From: Candidatus Kurthia intestinigallinarum
Lineage (GTDB): Bacteria > Bacillota > Bacilli > Bacillales_A > Planococcaceae
Direction of reading: 5' to 3'
Length of the DNA stretch: 64,000 nt
Assembly (NCBI RefSeq): GCF_003991225.1
Contig: NZ_JTFC01000015.1
Location: forward strand, 1-64,000
Part shown: one piece after another, positions 1 to 8,364 of the stretch
Numbering within the stretch: position 1 is the first letter of the stretch
How the letters are laid out: each line of letters starts with the position of its first letter
Translations under genes and position numbers: made by a program
Notes under the pieces: generated by a model
The model's input: only the letters and a program-made list of their open reading frames with translations
Database searches by the model: none
Told to the model about the DNA's origin: nothing

Positions 1-81
1 AAAGGCAATATCATTTTTTTGTAATTTCACTTCTAAATCTAGCGGTAATATGAGTTGATTCATGTTATAATTTTTATACAT
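1..81 (-). CDS. IS1182-like transposase, N-terminal fragment (cut by window edge)
   Basis: Only the first 27 codons lie inside the window. The peptide begins MYKNYNMNQLILPLDLE, which resembles the amino end of IS1182-family transposases. An AAAGGAG ribosome binding site sits a few bases upstream of the ATG; a second in-frame ATG is at codon 7. The catalytic DDE domain would lie beyond the left edge, so it is unknown whether the element is intact. A solo copy of the terminal sequence shared with the short elements elsewhere in this window (TTTTGTCCCAGCCTCT) lies nearby at 224-239. The family call rests on recognising the N-terminus only. Confidence 0.6.
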   Translation of the reverse strand, partial: MYKNYNMNQLILPLDLEVKLQKNDIAF

Positions 82-175
82 AAAGAGTCTCCTTTTGGTT
101 GGTTTGGTGTGGTAACTTAATTTTATCAAAAGGGGCTCTTTTTATTCTATACAAAAACAAAAAAATTACAGATAA

Positions 176-216
176 AAAGGACTTCGGCATCTTCATTTGC
201 CGAAGTCCTTTCTTTA
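176..216. terminator. Bidirectional intrinsic terminator downstream of the dioxygenase gene
   Basis: A 14-bp stem, AAAGGACTTCGGCA with TGCCGAAGTCCTTT and an eight-base loop, is followed by T-rich sequence on both strands. It lies just past the stop codon of the minus-strand gene at 256. Confidence 0.85.
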
Positions 217-255
217 GCTAGAGTTTTGTCCCAGCCTCTATTTTAGTACTTACTA

Positions 256-1239
256 TTATTCATATTCTTTTTCAAATGTTTTTGTGCTGCGTACTGTATC
301 AATCGGGCGTACTAATGCTTCAATTTCTTCGCGTTTGTCTTCAAAGAATGGAGGTAATGATAATTTTTCACCTAATGTTTCATAAGGCTCATCCCCTTGG
401 AACCCGGGACCCTCTGTAGCAAATTCAAATAATACGCCGTTTGCTACGCGTACATATAATGATTCGAAGAAGAAACGATCTACATAACCAGATGTTCGGA
501 AGCCGATTGTTTCTAAGCGTTGTTGCCATTGTAAAAGTTCTTCTTTATCACGAACACAGAATGCAGCATGGTGAACTGTACCGAAACCTTGCATACCTTG
601 TGGCAATTGATCGTTAAATTCTACGATGACACGTGCTCCATTACCCCCTTCACCTACTTCAAATAAGTAAAGATTATCTTCTTGTGCGATTTTTTTATAC
701 CCCATTGCATCCACTAATACAGCAGAGAAGTAATCAATATCAGCAATACGAATCACAACTGGACCTAATCCTGTAATCGCAAATTCATCTGGCACTGGAC
801 CTTTCGACCAAGGTTTCCCTGATGGACGTCCCTCATTTGTTTCATCTGAAACGAATTGATATTGCTGCTCATCAAAATCTTCAAATGCTAATACTTTCAC
901 ATCAAATTGTTGTTCAATTCCTGTATGTTTAACACCTAAGCGGTCGAAACGTTTTACCCAGTAATCTAATGCTGCATCACTAGGGACACGGAATGATGTA
1001 CGGTGAATTTCGTTCGTTCCATGTGTTCCTTTTGGAATTCCAGGGAAATCGAAGAATGTCATATCTGTTCCGGCATTCCCTTCATCATCTGCAAAGAATA
1101 AATGATATGTTTGAATATCATCTTGGTTTACCGTCTTTTTAACAAGACGCATGCCTAATGTATACGTGAAGAATTCATAGTTTTTTTCTGCATTACTTGT
1201 GATTGCTGTTACATGGTGCATACCTTTTAAGTTTTTCAT
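256..1239 (-). CDS. Ring-cleaving dioxygenase, VOC superfamily (MhqO-like)
   Basis: A two-module vicinal-oxygen-chelate protein of 327 residues, the usual size for the MhqA/MhqE/MhqO group of Bacillus. These non-haem metal enzymes are linked to hydroquinone and catechol stress. The first module opens with LKGMHHVTAITSN and the second carries VHHAAFCV and a terminal LFEFATEGPGF, which supply the expected His and Glu metal ligands. The start is the ATG preceded by CAGGAGGAATAAA; an in-frame ATG 22 codons upstream lies within the promoter and operator. It is monocistronic, with its own promoter, palindromic operator and terminator. Family assignment is firm; the exact quinone substrate is not visible. 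Confidence 0.88.
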   Translation of the reverse strand: MKNLKGMHHVTAITSNAEKNYEFFTYTLGMRLVKKTVNQDDIQTYHLFFADDEGNAGTDMTFFDFPGIPKGTHGTNEIHRTSFRVPSDAALDYWVKRFDRLGVKHTGIEQQFDVKVLAFEDFDEQQYQFVSDETNEGRPSGKPWSKGPVPDEFAITGLGPVVIRIADIDYFSAVLVDAMGYKKIAQEDNLYLFEVGEGGNGARVIVEFNDQLPQGMQGFGTVHHAAFCVRDKEELLQWQQRLETIGFRTSGYVDRFFFESLYVRVANGVLFEFATEGPGFQGDEPYETLGEKLSLPPFFEDKREEIEALVRPIDTVRSTKTFEKEYE

Positions 1240-1274
1240 TTTTATTCCTCCTGATTCAATATCTTTATTTTTAA

Positions 1275-1320
1275 TATCTTGATTTAAAGATATAATAGCA
1301 CGCAAATTTTATCCTGTCAA
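1275..1320 (-). promoter_or_regulatory. Promoter and dyad operator of the dioxygenase gene
   Basis: On the minus strand TTGACA (1315-1320) and TATTAT (1292-1297) are separated by 17 bases, close to a consensus SigA promoter. A dyad with arms TATCTT and AAGATA (1275-1292) sits at the start of transcription. The position and sequence suit a MarR-type repressor such as MhqR, which controls homologues in Bacillus subtilis; the regulator itself is not in the window. Confidence 0.7.
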
Positions 1321-1338
1321 CACATTCAACTACACTAT

Positions 1339-1371
1339 TAAAAAAACGGGAATTACATGCACGCAATTCCC
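1339..1371 (-). terminator. Terminator-like hairpin, minus strand
   Basis: GGGAATT and AATTCCC arms around a short loop are followed by a T-run when read on the minus strand. Upstream lies only a nine-codon reading frame (start 1466) with a good ribosome binding site and an early stop, which may be a gene remnant. The rest of 1320-1551 shows nothing else recognisable. Confidence 0.5.
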
Positions 1372-1551
1372 GCTTCCTTTATTTCATTAAAATGCTTGTA
1401 ATGATAAAGACAAATCTTATTGCTTACAAAGTGCTTCTACTTTTTCGAAATTGCTAAATCATTCATTTTCACACCTCTTGTTAAATTAAAATGAATATGT
1501 TAAATTCAATTAACATATTTTGCAAATTTTATACAAACGAGGTGATAGGTA

Positions 1552-2169
1552 ATGCTTACATTTTTAGTCATGACCATTTTCGTTGTAATGAGTCCCGGTT
1601 TAGATACTGCACTGATCACAAAACGAACAATCAGTAACGGTGCAAGAGATGGCTTTCAAATGGCACTTGGCTTTACAGCTGGATCACTCATTCATACGAT
1701 TGCTGTAACAATTGGATTGTCTGCATTACTAATGCAGTCTGCCTTAGCATTTGGCATAATCAAATGGGTTGGTGCTGTGTATTTAATTTATTTAGGTGTA
1801 AAAGCATTATTGGCTAAGAAAGCGATCCCTACAGTTGCTACTACCACCGCTCCTACGAAAAAACAGCATAGTGCTTTTTTAGAGGCTTTTTTATCAAATG
1901 TTTTAAATCCGAAGGTTATTGTATTTTTTCTAACGTTTTTACCACAATTTATTACAGACGATCGACATGCAACAAGAGATTTTTTATTAATGGGTAGCAC
2001 CTATGCTGTTTGCACCGTCATTTGGTTTTCAATTTATGTGATTTGCCTCTATTATATCCGCGAATGGCTATTATCGCCGACTGTTCAACTGTGGATGGAG
2101 CGCGCAACTGGTGTTGTGTTAATCGGCTTTGGCTTGAAAATTTTATTCACAAAATCAGAAGCCGTTTAA
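1552..2169 (+). CDS. LysE/RhtB-family amino-acid exporter
   Basis: An integral membrane protein of 205 residues with about six hydrophobic segments, the family's usual size. The N-terminal MSPGLDTALITKRTISNGAR followed by a Gly-rich GFTAGSLIH stretch is the signature region of LysE/RhtB translocators, which export amino acids or derivatives using the proton gradient. The ATG follows GAGGTGATAGGTA. The gene converges with the HAD gene and their coding ends overlap by 15 bases. Substrate cannot be told from sequence. Confidence 0.88.
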   Translation: MLTFLVMTIFVVMSPGLDTALITKRTISNGARDGFQMALGFTAGSLIHTIAVTIGLSALLMQSALAFGIIKWVGAVYLIYLGVKALLAKKAIPTVATTTAPTKKQHSAFLEAFLSNVLNPKVIVFFLTFLPQFITDDRHATRDFLLMGSTYAVCTVIWFSIYVICLYYIREWLLSPTVQLWMERATGVVLIGFGLKILFTKSEAV

Positions 2170-2844
2170 TATCGTGATAAGCTCACTTAAATGGTGAATT
2201 TCATACGTTGGGGCCGCTTCCGAATGATTTGCTTTATAATTTGGGTTAAACCAGCACGTATCAATGCCGTAATGTTGTCCACCTTTAATATCCGATGTAA
2301 GCGAATCTCCTATCATTAAAACAGTATCTTTATTGTTAATTTGAAGTGTATTAAAAGCATAATCAAAAATTGCTCGGCTAGGCTTTTGATGGCCAACTGT
2401 TTCAGAAATGATGAGCTCTTCAAATTTATTAGCAAATGGACTCAAAGCAATTCTAGCTTGTTGCACACGCTCAAATCCATTTGAAACAGCAGCTATACGA
2501 ATATCTTGAAGTTCCTCAAACAAAGCAACAGCTCCTTCTATTAAAAAGGGCTGTTCACCTAAAAAGCGTAAGTACGTATCATTAAATTGCTGTGCATCTA
2601 ATGACAGTTTATGCATCTTAAATAATTGATTAAAACGTTCATTTCCTAATTGTGTTAGTGAAATTTGTTGCTGCTCTAACTGTTGCCATAAGCCGTTACT
2701 GACAGATTGATAGTCGTGTAAATAGTCAGGTGCACGTAAACCATATTCTTTAAACACTTGTGTAAAGGCGGCTTTCTCCGCAGTTTGGAAATCAAAAATT
2801 GTATCATCTAAATCAAATAATAAGACATCATAGTGTTTTTTCAT
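2155..2844 (-). CDS. HAD-family hydrolase, YjjG/YfnB-type pyrimidine nucleotidase
   Basis: A HAD-superfamily phosphatase of 229 residues. Motif I is FDLDDTIFDF near residue 10 (nucleophile and acid/base Asp), motif II is AVSNG, the motif III lysine lies in GHQKPSRAIF, and motif IV is MIGDSLTSDIKGG. This pattern and length match the YjjG family, which dephosphorylates non-canonical pyrimidine nucleoside monophosphates and helps clear damaged nucleotides. The gene is single and convergent with the LysE exporter. Family is firm; substrate is by family analogy. Confidence 0.85.
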   Translation of the reverse strand: MKKHYDVLLFDLDDTIFDFQTAEKAAFTQVFKEYGLRAPDYLHDYQSVSNGLWQQLEQQQISLTQLGNERFNQLFKMHKLSLDAQQFNDTYLRFLGEQPFLIEGAVALFEELQDIRIAAVSNGFERVQQARIALSPFANKFEELIISETVGHQKPSRAIFDYAFNTLQINNKDTVLMIGDSLTSDIKGGQHYGIDTCWFNPNYKANHSEAAPTYEIHHLSELITILNGF

Positions 2845-2902
2845 CTATTTACCACCATTCTTTACAGATGAACTTACTATATCATGAATGAGGAGACGTT
2901 AT

Positions 2903-3712
2903 ATGAAAAATAAAATCGTACAACAATTTGTCGAAACCTATCATCTATATGAAGATGATGCAATTCAACAAATACAACTTCAACATCGCTTTTCGCTCGT
3001 CAAAGCATTTAATTTACAGCCTGGTATGCGTATTTTAGAAATTGGCTGTGGACAAGGTGATACAACGATGGCCCTCGCACATATTGTTGGTGATAGTGGT
3101 TTTGTGAAGGCAATTGACATTGCAAGTGGTGATTACGGTGCACCTATGACATTACAGGAAGCTCATGAAAATATTCAGAAGTCTCCTTTAGGATCCCGCA
3201 TTGAATTTCAATTAGACACAGATTTTTTATCACTCGATACTACTGAGCAATATGATGCCATTGTTTTCTCACATTGCTCTTGGTATTTCCACGATGAAGC
3301 GCAATTACTTCAGTATTTTGAACATGCTCGCTCTATGACTAGTCAACTTTGCTTTGCGGAATGGGATACAACCTATCATACGCATGAACAGAGCAGTCAC
3401 TTTTTTGCTGTTACTATTTTGGCGTTATTTTCACAATATGTTGATAATGATGGAAATATTCAAGCCGTTTTCACAAAAAAACATATTCAAAAACTCTTGA
3501 ATCAAGCGAATTTTACAAATTGTACACTCACAGAAGTAGATGCAAGCTATCTACAAGATGGTGCATGGGAACAAGATTATGCTAATAGTATTCAATCAGA
3601 ATTTTCAGACGCTCCCCCGTTAATTCAAACACTATTAGATGCCTTATACGACAATATGAATACGGTCCAACAGCCGCAATCACTTAATAGTTTTGTAATT
3701 ATTGCACGATAA
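2903..3712 (+). CDS. Class I SAM-dependent methyltransferase
   Basis: A protein of 269 residues with SAM-binding motif I (ILEIGCGQGDTT, about residues 45-56) followed by the acidic AIDIASGDYG strand. The start is the ATG seven bases after AGGAGA; an ATG 15 bases upstream overlaps that ribosome binding site and is less likely. The C-terminal half has no feature pointing to a substrate. It is a single transcription unit ending in a strong terminator. Confidence 0.82.
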   Translation: MKNKIVQQFVETYHLYEDDAIQQIQLQHRFSLVKAFNLQPGMRILEIGCGQGDTTMALAHIVGDSGFVKAIDIASGDYGAPMTLQEAHENIQKSPLGSRIEFQLDTDFLSLDTTEQYDAIVFSHCSWYFHDEAQLLQYFEHARSMTSQLCFAEWDTTYHTHEQSSHFFAVTILALFSQYVDNDGNIQAVFTKKHIQKLLNQANFTNCTLTEVDASYLQDGAWEQDYANSIQSEFSDAPPLIQTLLDALYDNMNTVQQPQSLNSFVIIAR

Positions 3713-3739
3713 CACCTCGATTGTTGAGGTGTTTTTTTC
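3712..3739 (+). terminator. Intrinsic terminator of the methyltransferase gene
   Basis: ACACCTC and GAGGTGT arms are followed by a run of seven T, starting at the stop codon of the methyltransferase. Confidence 0.9.
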
Positions 3740-3837
3740 TATTATTAGAAACCACTACTTGCTAATCTGTATTCAGTATGAAGGAAGGTAAGGAATTGCT
3801 CAAAGTATGATTTTTCATTTTTCTCTATACTATTTAC

Positions 3838-3901
3838 AAAAAAACTGCGATAACTAAGAAATTAACCATCATTAATGGCCGATTTCTCAGTTATCGCAGA
3901 T
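3838..3901 (-). terminator. Terminator of the AraC regulator gene
   Basis: A long stem pairs CTGCGATAACTGAGAAAT (minus strand) with ATTTCTTAGTTATCGCAG, one mismatch, and is followed by TTTTTTT on the minus strand. Confidence 0.8.
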
Positions 3902-3936
3902 TCCTTATTTTTTCACGTTCGAGTACACTGTGTCTA

Positions 3937-4755
3937 TTAACGTTTATTAAGTTTTCGATATTGACTTGGTGATTGCTGCATCACCTTTTTAAAGACACGA
4001 CTAAAGTAGAAGTTATCTTGATAGCCAACCGCCTCTGCTACCTCTGCAATCGTTAAATCGGTAATCGCTAATAATTCTTTCGCCTTTGATACACGATAAT
4101 GCATTAAATACTGTACAGGTGTCATGCCCGTAATTTTTTCAAAAAGATACGCGATACGGCGACGATCGATGTTAAACATATCCGCCACCTCGCTAATAAA
4201 AATTTCTTCTTCATAATGAGAGTGGAAATAATCAATAATTTTCGTTACTTGTTGCAACGTGAAATTATATTGACTATTTCTTGCGCCATTTAGAATTTCT
4301 TTCATTAAACTCATAAAAATGACCTTTAGCTCAAATTGAGAGAAGTGGTCTGGATTCATATTTTTATGTAATAACTGCTCGATAATTTTTAAAATATCTT
4401 CCATATTATCTAACTCAATCGAAAAATGCTTATCAATAAAGCCTTTGAATTTATCGTCTGCTTCAATAACTTCATAGTGAATAACCGCATAAACCCACTC
4501 TGTATCATATGTTTTTATTTTAATATTCATATCTCTACCGGCATGAACAATCGTATGCTGATCAATATGGTACGGTACACCGTCTAATGAAAAACGCGCA
4601 TTTCCTTTTAAAGGAATAATAAATCCACATACGTCAGATGCTGTTTTTCGGTTCGAATCAAGCTTTCCAGAAGGCAATGTCGTTTGAAAAGCATTACGAA
4701 ATTCAATTGTAGATGTTGCAAAATATTCGATTAGTTCATTTGTTTGTATAGTCAT
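3937..4755 (-). CDS. AraC-family transcriptional regulator of the iron locus
   Basis: A protein of 272 residues with an N-terminal cupin-like sensing part and a C-terminal double helix-turn-helix (about residues 165-270), including VADMFNIDRRRIAYLFEKITG and IAEVAEAVGYQDNFYFSRVFKK. It resembles the AraC regulators of siderophore uptake in Bacillales but lacks the substrate-binding-protein domain that Btr of Bacillus subtilis carries. The ATG follows TAGGAGGTACGT. It is encoded beside the HmoA-like gene and the siderophore locus. Direct repeats at 6066-6190 are plausible targets, which is inference. Confidence 0.82.
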   Translation of the reverse strand: MTIQTNELIEYFATSTIEFRNAFQTTLPSGKLDSNRKTASDVCGFIIPLKGNARFSLDGVPYHIDQHTIVHAGRDMNIKIKTYDTEWVYAVIHYEVIEADDKFKGFIDKHFSIELDNMEDILKIIEQLLHKNMNPDHFSQFELKVIFMSLMKEILNGARNSQYNFTLQQVTKIIDYFHSHYEEEIFISEVADMFNIDRRRIAYLFEKITGMTPVQYLMHYRVSKAKELLAITDLTIAEVAEAVGYQDNFYFSRVFKKVMQQSPSQYRKLNKR

Positions 4756-4829
4756 ACGTACCTCCTAAAACAAAAAGCTACGACAAATGCGTGATTATTC
4801 GCTTTGTCGCAACTTCAGCTACATGTCTG

Positions 4830-5132
4830 TTATTTAACTTCGTACATAGCCACATCAACATTAATAATAAATTCTGGGCGTTCTTTCCCCTTATTATTGC
4901 GATGGCCGGCAATGTGCTCAGGGCTCTTTTCCCAAGCCTTCCATGCATCCTCAGATTCCCAGCGAATAACGACAATTACTTCTTCTTCACCGCGACGCAC
5001 TTTTTTCTGTAATACCGTTTTATCAATAAAACCTTCTCGGCCTTCAACAGGTGCTTTTTGTGTTGTAAATTTTTCAACTAATTGATGAGCATTTCCTTCT
5101 GTAACTGTAAAACGACGCATTTGAACTAACAT
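4830..5132 (-). CDS. IsdG/HmoA-like haem-degrading monooxygenase (ABM domain)
   Basis: A protein of 100 residues with the antibiotic-biosynthesis-monooxygenase ferredoxin-like fold, including VVIRWESEDAWKAWEKSPEHIAGHR. The Trp and His of that region are typical of IsdG/HmoA enzymes, which open haem to release iron. It has a GAGAGGAAG ribosome binding site and a promoter overlapped by Fur-like boxes (5196-5216), fitting iron-starvation induction. It lies between the AraC gene and the esterase gene, all on one strand but with its own promoter. Haem degradation is family inference. Confidence 0.75.
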   Translation of the reverse strand: MLVQMRRFTVTEGNAHQLVEKFTTQKAPVEGREGFIDKTVLQKKVRRGEEEVIVVIRWESEDAWKAWEKSPEHIAGHRNNKGKERPEFIINVDVAMYEVK

Positions 5133-5167
5133 GAAATCTTCCTCTCCGGTATATGTATATTTTCTAT

Positions 5168-5216
5168 TTTAATCAAAAAAATACCATTTAGTCAATGAAA
5201 ATGAGAATCATTCTTA
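5168..5216 (-). promoter_or_regulatory. Promoter with overlapping Fur boxes upstream of the HmoA-like gene
   Basis: Plus-strand AATGAAAATGAGAATCATT (5194-5212) holds overlapping 7-1-7 Fur motifs. On the minus strand they abut TTGACT, followed after 17 bases by TTAAAA, a plausible promoter. The boxes touch the stop codon of the upstream esterase gene. Confidence 0.65.
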
Positions 5217-5965
5217 ATTATTTTTTTTATAATCGAGCGAAATGCTCGACTCATCGTTGTCGGTACAATCGATGCATGGTTCTCATCTGGTGCCACATAA
5301 TACACTGCTTCTGACGCTGCTAACTTATCAATAAACTGCTTGCTTTCTGTTACCATGAAGGTTTCATGCTCACCCACAGCCATAAATAGTGAGCGCTGAT
5401 TTTCCATACTTTTTTGATCAATAAAACGTAGTAATTCCATATCATTCCACCAGATAGATGGGCTAATCGCTAAATAATGTGTAAATGCCTCATGCTGCTT
5501 CAAATAACACCAAATAGCAAAATAACCACCTAAAGAATGTCCATATAATGTTTCTTGTTCACGGTTAGTAGCAAATTCCTCATAAATTTTTGGCTTTAAT
5601 TCTTGTTGTAAAAATGCGAAAAACTGCTCTGCGCCACCATAATTTTTTGTATCCATATGCTTGCCCTTCGTGCGTTCTGGAAAAACATATTGTTCAGCTG
5701 GCCCAGTAAAATCATAAAAGCGACGCGTTCTTACATCTTCCTCCTGATGACTAATCGCTACGATGATAGAAGGTTGTACGAACGTTTTTGGATGGTTTCT
5801 TGATTGTAGCTTTACGATATTTTTTGCGAAATCAAAATACCAACCGCCATCTAATAAATAAATAACCGGAAACCCTTCTTCAGGAACTGCTCCGTCCGGA
5901 ACATATACATGAATCGTATAACAATAATTCGTAAATGCTGATTGTAACTTAAATGATTGTTCCAT
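5192..5965 (-). CDS. Alpha/beta-hydrolase esterase (ferric-siderophore esterase, BesA/IroE-like)
   Basis: A protein of 257 residues of the esterase-D/IroE group. The nucleophile elbow is LYGHSLGGYFA (GxSxG) and the likely catalytic His is in DENHASIV near the C-terminus; IYLLDGGWYF is the typical N-terminal strand. Relatives such as BesA (YbbA) and IroE hydrolyse catecholate trilactone siderophores in the cytosol or periplasm to free iron. The start is the ATG after GAGAGGTTTTAACG, 13 codons inside the longest frame. It is divergent from the siderophore ABC operon, which supports the role. No signal peptide is visible, so it is probably cytoplasmic. Confidence 0.78.
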   Translation of the reverse strand: MEQSFKLQSAFTNYCYTIHVYVPDGAVPEEGFPVIYLLDGGWYFDFAKNIVKLQSRNHPKTFVQPSIIVAISHQEEDVRTRRFYDFTGPAEQYVFPERTKGKHMDTKNYGGAEQFFAFLQQELKPKIYEEFATNREQETLYGHSLGGYFAIWCYLKQHEAFTHYLAISPSIWWNDMELLRFIDQKSMENQRSLFMAVGEHETFMVTESKQFIDKLAASEAVYYVAPDENHASIVPTTMSRAFRSIIKKIIKNDSHFH

Positions 5966-6065
5966 CGTTAAAACCTCTCTTTTCTTGTCACTGTGTCTAT
6001 ACATTACTATGTATGAACATACAAATCCACTTTACAATTTACAATTTTTTCATTGCAATATTATA

Positions 6066-6193
6066 GAAATCCATATTTTTAATTAAAAAAAGTCCATATT
6101 TTAATTACTAAATTTAATAATAAATCCTTTAATATAGTCATTCTTGTACTGTTTGTTAATTATTTACCACTTTTAAGTCCATACTTTCATGTG
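6066..6193. promoter_or_regulatory. Direct repeats TCCATATTTTAATTA between divergent iron genes
   Basis: Two near-identical copies, at 6070-6085 and 6093-6107, start 23 bases apart. A third, weaker copy (TCCATACTTTCAT) is at 6178-6190, and a fourth (AATCCACTTTA) begins near 6024. Spaced direct repeats are the usual binding pattern of AraC activators, and such a regulator is encoded at 3937-4755. Confidence 0.5.
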
Positions 6194-6222
6194 CAAACCT
6201 CTATTCATTTCTCATTCATCCT

Positions 6223-6259
6223 TTGATAGGATTATAACCGTAGTTGAGAATCAATTTCA
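6223..6259 (+). promoter_or_regulatory. Fur box and promoter of the siderophore operon
   Basis: TGAGAATCAATTTCA (6245-6259) matches most positions of the TGATAATNATTATCA Fur core. TTGATA at 6223-6228 is a possible -35 element. The box lies about 20 bases before the start codon, so bound Fur would block transcription when iron is plentiful. Confidence 0.6.
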
Positions 6260-6280
6260 TTTAATCGGAGGTACATAATC

Positions 6281-7252
6281 ATGAAAAAATATTGGAAAAT
6301 GGGTGCCGCAGCACTTTTTGCACTATCACTTGCAGCTTGTGGATCAGCAGCAGAGGACACAAATAAATCAGATGACACAAAAACAGAAGCTTCTTCTGAA
6401 TCGGATGCAAAAGAACTTAAAATCAATTATTTAGGTAAAGATTACACATTTGATGCACCAGTAAAAAATATTGTTGCAGCAAGTATGGAATCAATGGAAG
6501 ATTCAGTAGCACTAGGTATTAAACCAGTTGGTGTACTTGAAGTCGGTGGTGCAATTCCTGAATACTTACAAGAAGGTTTAGAAGGTGCTGAACTAATCGG
6601 TAACAAAATGGCTCCTAATAACGAAAAAATCTTATCATTAGACCCAGATGCAATTATCGGTACAGATAAATGGGCTGAAGATGTATTATCAAAAATGAAT
6701 AAAATGGCAACAACACTTCCATACTCTCACTTTTCTGATGACTGGAAAGATAACTTAAATGCGTTAGCAACATTAAGTGGTACAGAAGATAAAGCGAAAG
6801 AAATCATCGAAGGCTATGAAAAAGATTCTGCAGCGTTAAAAGAAGAAGTTCAAGCTTCTGACGTAAAAGATAAATCAGTATTAATGATTCGTATCCGCGG
6901 TGGTATCATGTACGTTTATCCAGAAAACGTTTACTTTAACCCAATTTTATACACAGAACTTGGCTTAAAAGCTCCTGATGTTGTAACAAAAGCGGAAGCT
7001 CAAGCAGAAATTTCACTTGAATCATTATCTGAAGTAAACCCTGACTATATCTACTTAGAATTTGATGAAAGCGAAAATGCAGATGCAAAAGACGCGCTAG
7101 CTGACGTTCAAAAAGACCCAATCTTCAAAGCATTAACAGCAGCTAAAGAAGATCAAGTATTCGTAAATGAAATCGCACCACTTGCTGAAGGTGGTACAGC
7201 TTGGTCTAAAACAAACTTCTTAGATGTACTTGAAAAAACTTTAGTAAAATAA
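6281..7252 (+). CDS. Ferric-siderophore ABC transporter, substrate-binding lipoprotein (FeuA-like)
   Basis: A lipoprotein of 323 residues: signal peptide MKKYWKMGAAALFALSLAAC, with the lipidated cysteine at residue 20, then an acidic Ser-rich linker and a periplasmic-binding-protein type III fold (KNIVAASMESMEDSVALGIKP...DAIIGTDKW). Relatives capture ferric siderophores, and FeuA binds ferric bacillibactin and enterobactin. It heads an operon with two FecCD permeases and an ATPase and sits under a Fur box. A strong terminator hairpin separates it from the permeases, so it is probably made in excess. The siderophore type is inferred from the nearby esterase. Confidence 0.85.
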   Translation: MKKYWKMGAAALFALSLAACGSAAEDTNKSDDTKTEASSESDAKELKINYLGKDYTFDAPVKNIVAASMESMEDSVALGIKPVGVLEVGGAIPEYLQEGLEGAELIGNKMAPNNEKILSLDPDAIIGTDKWAEDVLSKMNKMATTLPYSHFSDDWKDNLNALATLSGTEDKAKEIIEGYEKDSAALKEEVQASDVKDKSVLMIRIRGGIMYVYPENVYFNPILYTELGLKAPDVVTKAEAQAEISLESLSEVNPDYIYLEFDESENADAKDALADVQKDPIFKALTAAKEDQVFVNEIAPLAEGGTAWSKTNFLDVLEKTLVK

Positions 7253-7289
7253 GATACGATTGCGGACGATAGAGTCTTAAATAGTACCT

Positions 7290-7322
7290 CACAAAAAACC
7301 GCGCTCCTGCGCGTTTTTTGTG
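7290..7322 (+). terminator. Internal terminator between binding protein and permease genes
   Basis: CACAAAAAACCGCG and CGCGTTTTTTGTG form a stem with a T-run in its 3' arm. Its place inside the operon suggests partial read-through, giving more binding protein than permease. Confidence 0.75.
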
Positions 7323-7356
7323 TTTCTATCGCCCTTTCAGAAGATAGGTGTGTAGA

Positions 7357-8364
7357 TTGAAACAGTCATCAAAAATCCAAAAAATCATTATGATCGTTGC
7401 ACCAATTTTAATCGTTGCCGTAACTTTTATTTCGATTATTTATGGCACAAAAGATATTAGCTTACATACAATTTGGCAATCGATTGTGAATTTTGATAAG
7501 AGTGACCCAGATCACCAAATTATTCGCTCCAATCGAATTCCTCGAGCCATCGCCGTACTATGTGTCGGGGCCTTTTTAGCAGTGGCCGGTGCGATTATGC
7601 AAGGGATTACACGAAACTACCTAGCATCTCCGTCATTAATGGGCGTCAATGATGGTTCGGCATTTGTCATTACCCTTGCAGTTGTATTCATTCCTGGACT
7701 AGCGAATTATCAAATGATTCTTTTATCTATTGCTGGGTCAGCAATGGGTGCTGCACTTGTATTTGGCTTTGGCTCGCTTATTCGAAATGGGTTATCCCCT
7801 GTTCGACTTGCGATTATTGGGACCGTTATTGGGACATTTCTAAGTAGTCTAGCCACTGCAATTGCGATGTATTTCCAAGTTTCACAAACCATTGCGGCTT
7901 GGTATAACACAAAAATTCATACCGTTAATATGGACATGTTACTTATGTCGATGCCATTTGGTGCAGTTGGACTTGTGCTAGCACTTATTTGCGCACGAGC
8001 GATTACGATTACATCACTTGGTGAAGATATTGCAACTGGACTTGGTCAAAAAACAAAAGCAATTCGTTACTTATCCATGTTTGCGGTTGTGTTACTTACA
8101 GGTACATCCGTCGCATTAGTCGGAAAAATTGCGTTTGTTGGGCTTGTTATCCCACATATCGTACGCTTTATTGTCGGCATTGATTACCGAAATATTATTC
8201 CTTGCTCGATTTTAATCGGTGCCTTGTTCTTAAGTTTATGTGACCTAGTTAGTCGCTATCTTAACTTTCCATTCGAAACCCCAATTGGCGTAGTAACCGC
8301 CTTTATTGGTATTCCGTTCTTCCTCTATTTAATTCGTTCTCGAGGAGGTCAACGTCATGCCTAA
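7357..8364 (+). CDS. Ferric-siderophore ABC transporter permease, FecCD family (first subunit)
   Basis: A hydrophobic protein of 335 residues with about nine membrane segments. Family motifs include RSNRIPRAIAVLCVGAFLAVAG near the N-terminus and the cytoplasmic coupling region VGLVIPHIVRFIVG. TTG at 7357, six bases after AGGTG, is the likely start; an in-frame GTG at 7348 overlaps that site. The stop overlaps the next gene by eight bases, so the two permeases are translationally coupled and probably form a heterodimer. Confidence 0.87.
   Translation: MKQSSKIQKIIMIVAPILIVAVTFISIIYGTKDISLHTIWQSIVNFDKSDPDHQIIRSNRIPRAIAVLCVGAFLAVAGAIMQGITRNYLASPSLMGVNDGSAFVITLAVVFIPGLANYQMILLSIAGSAMGAALVFGFGSLIRNGLSPVRLAIIGTVIGTFLSSLATAIAMYFQVSQTIAAWYNTKIHTVNMDMLLMSMPFGAVGLVLALICARAITITSLGEDIATGLGQKTKAIRYLSMFAVVLLTGTSVALVGKIAFVGLVIPHIVRFIVGIDYRNIIPCSILIGALFLSLCDLVSRYLNFPFETPIGVVTAFIGIPFFLYLIRSRGGQRHA

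Noticed and set aside
1437-1466. Short minus-strand frame MNDLAISKK with a good ribosome binding site
   Set aside because: It stops after nine codons; a frameshift would extend it to only 16. It is too short to call a gene without comparative data, though it may be a remnant.
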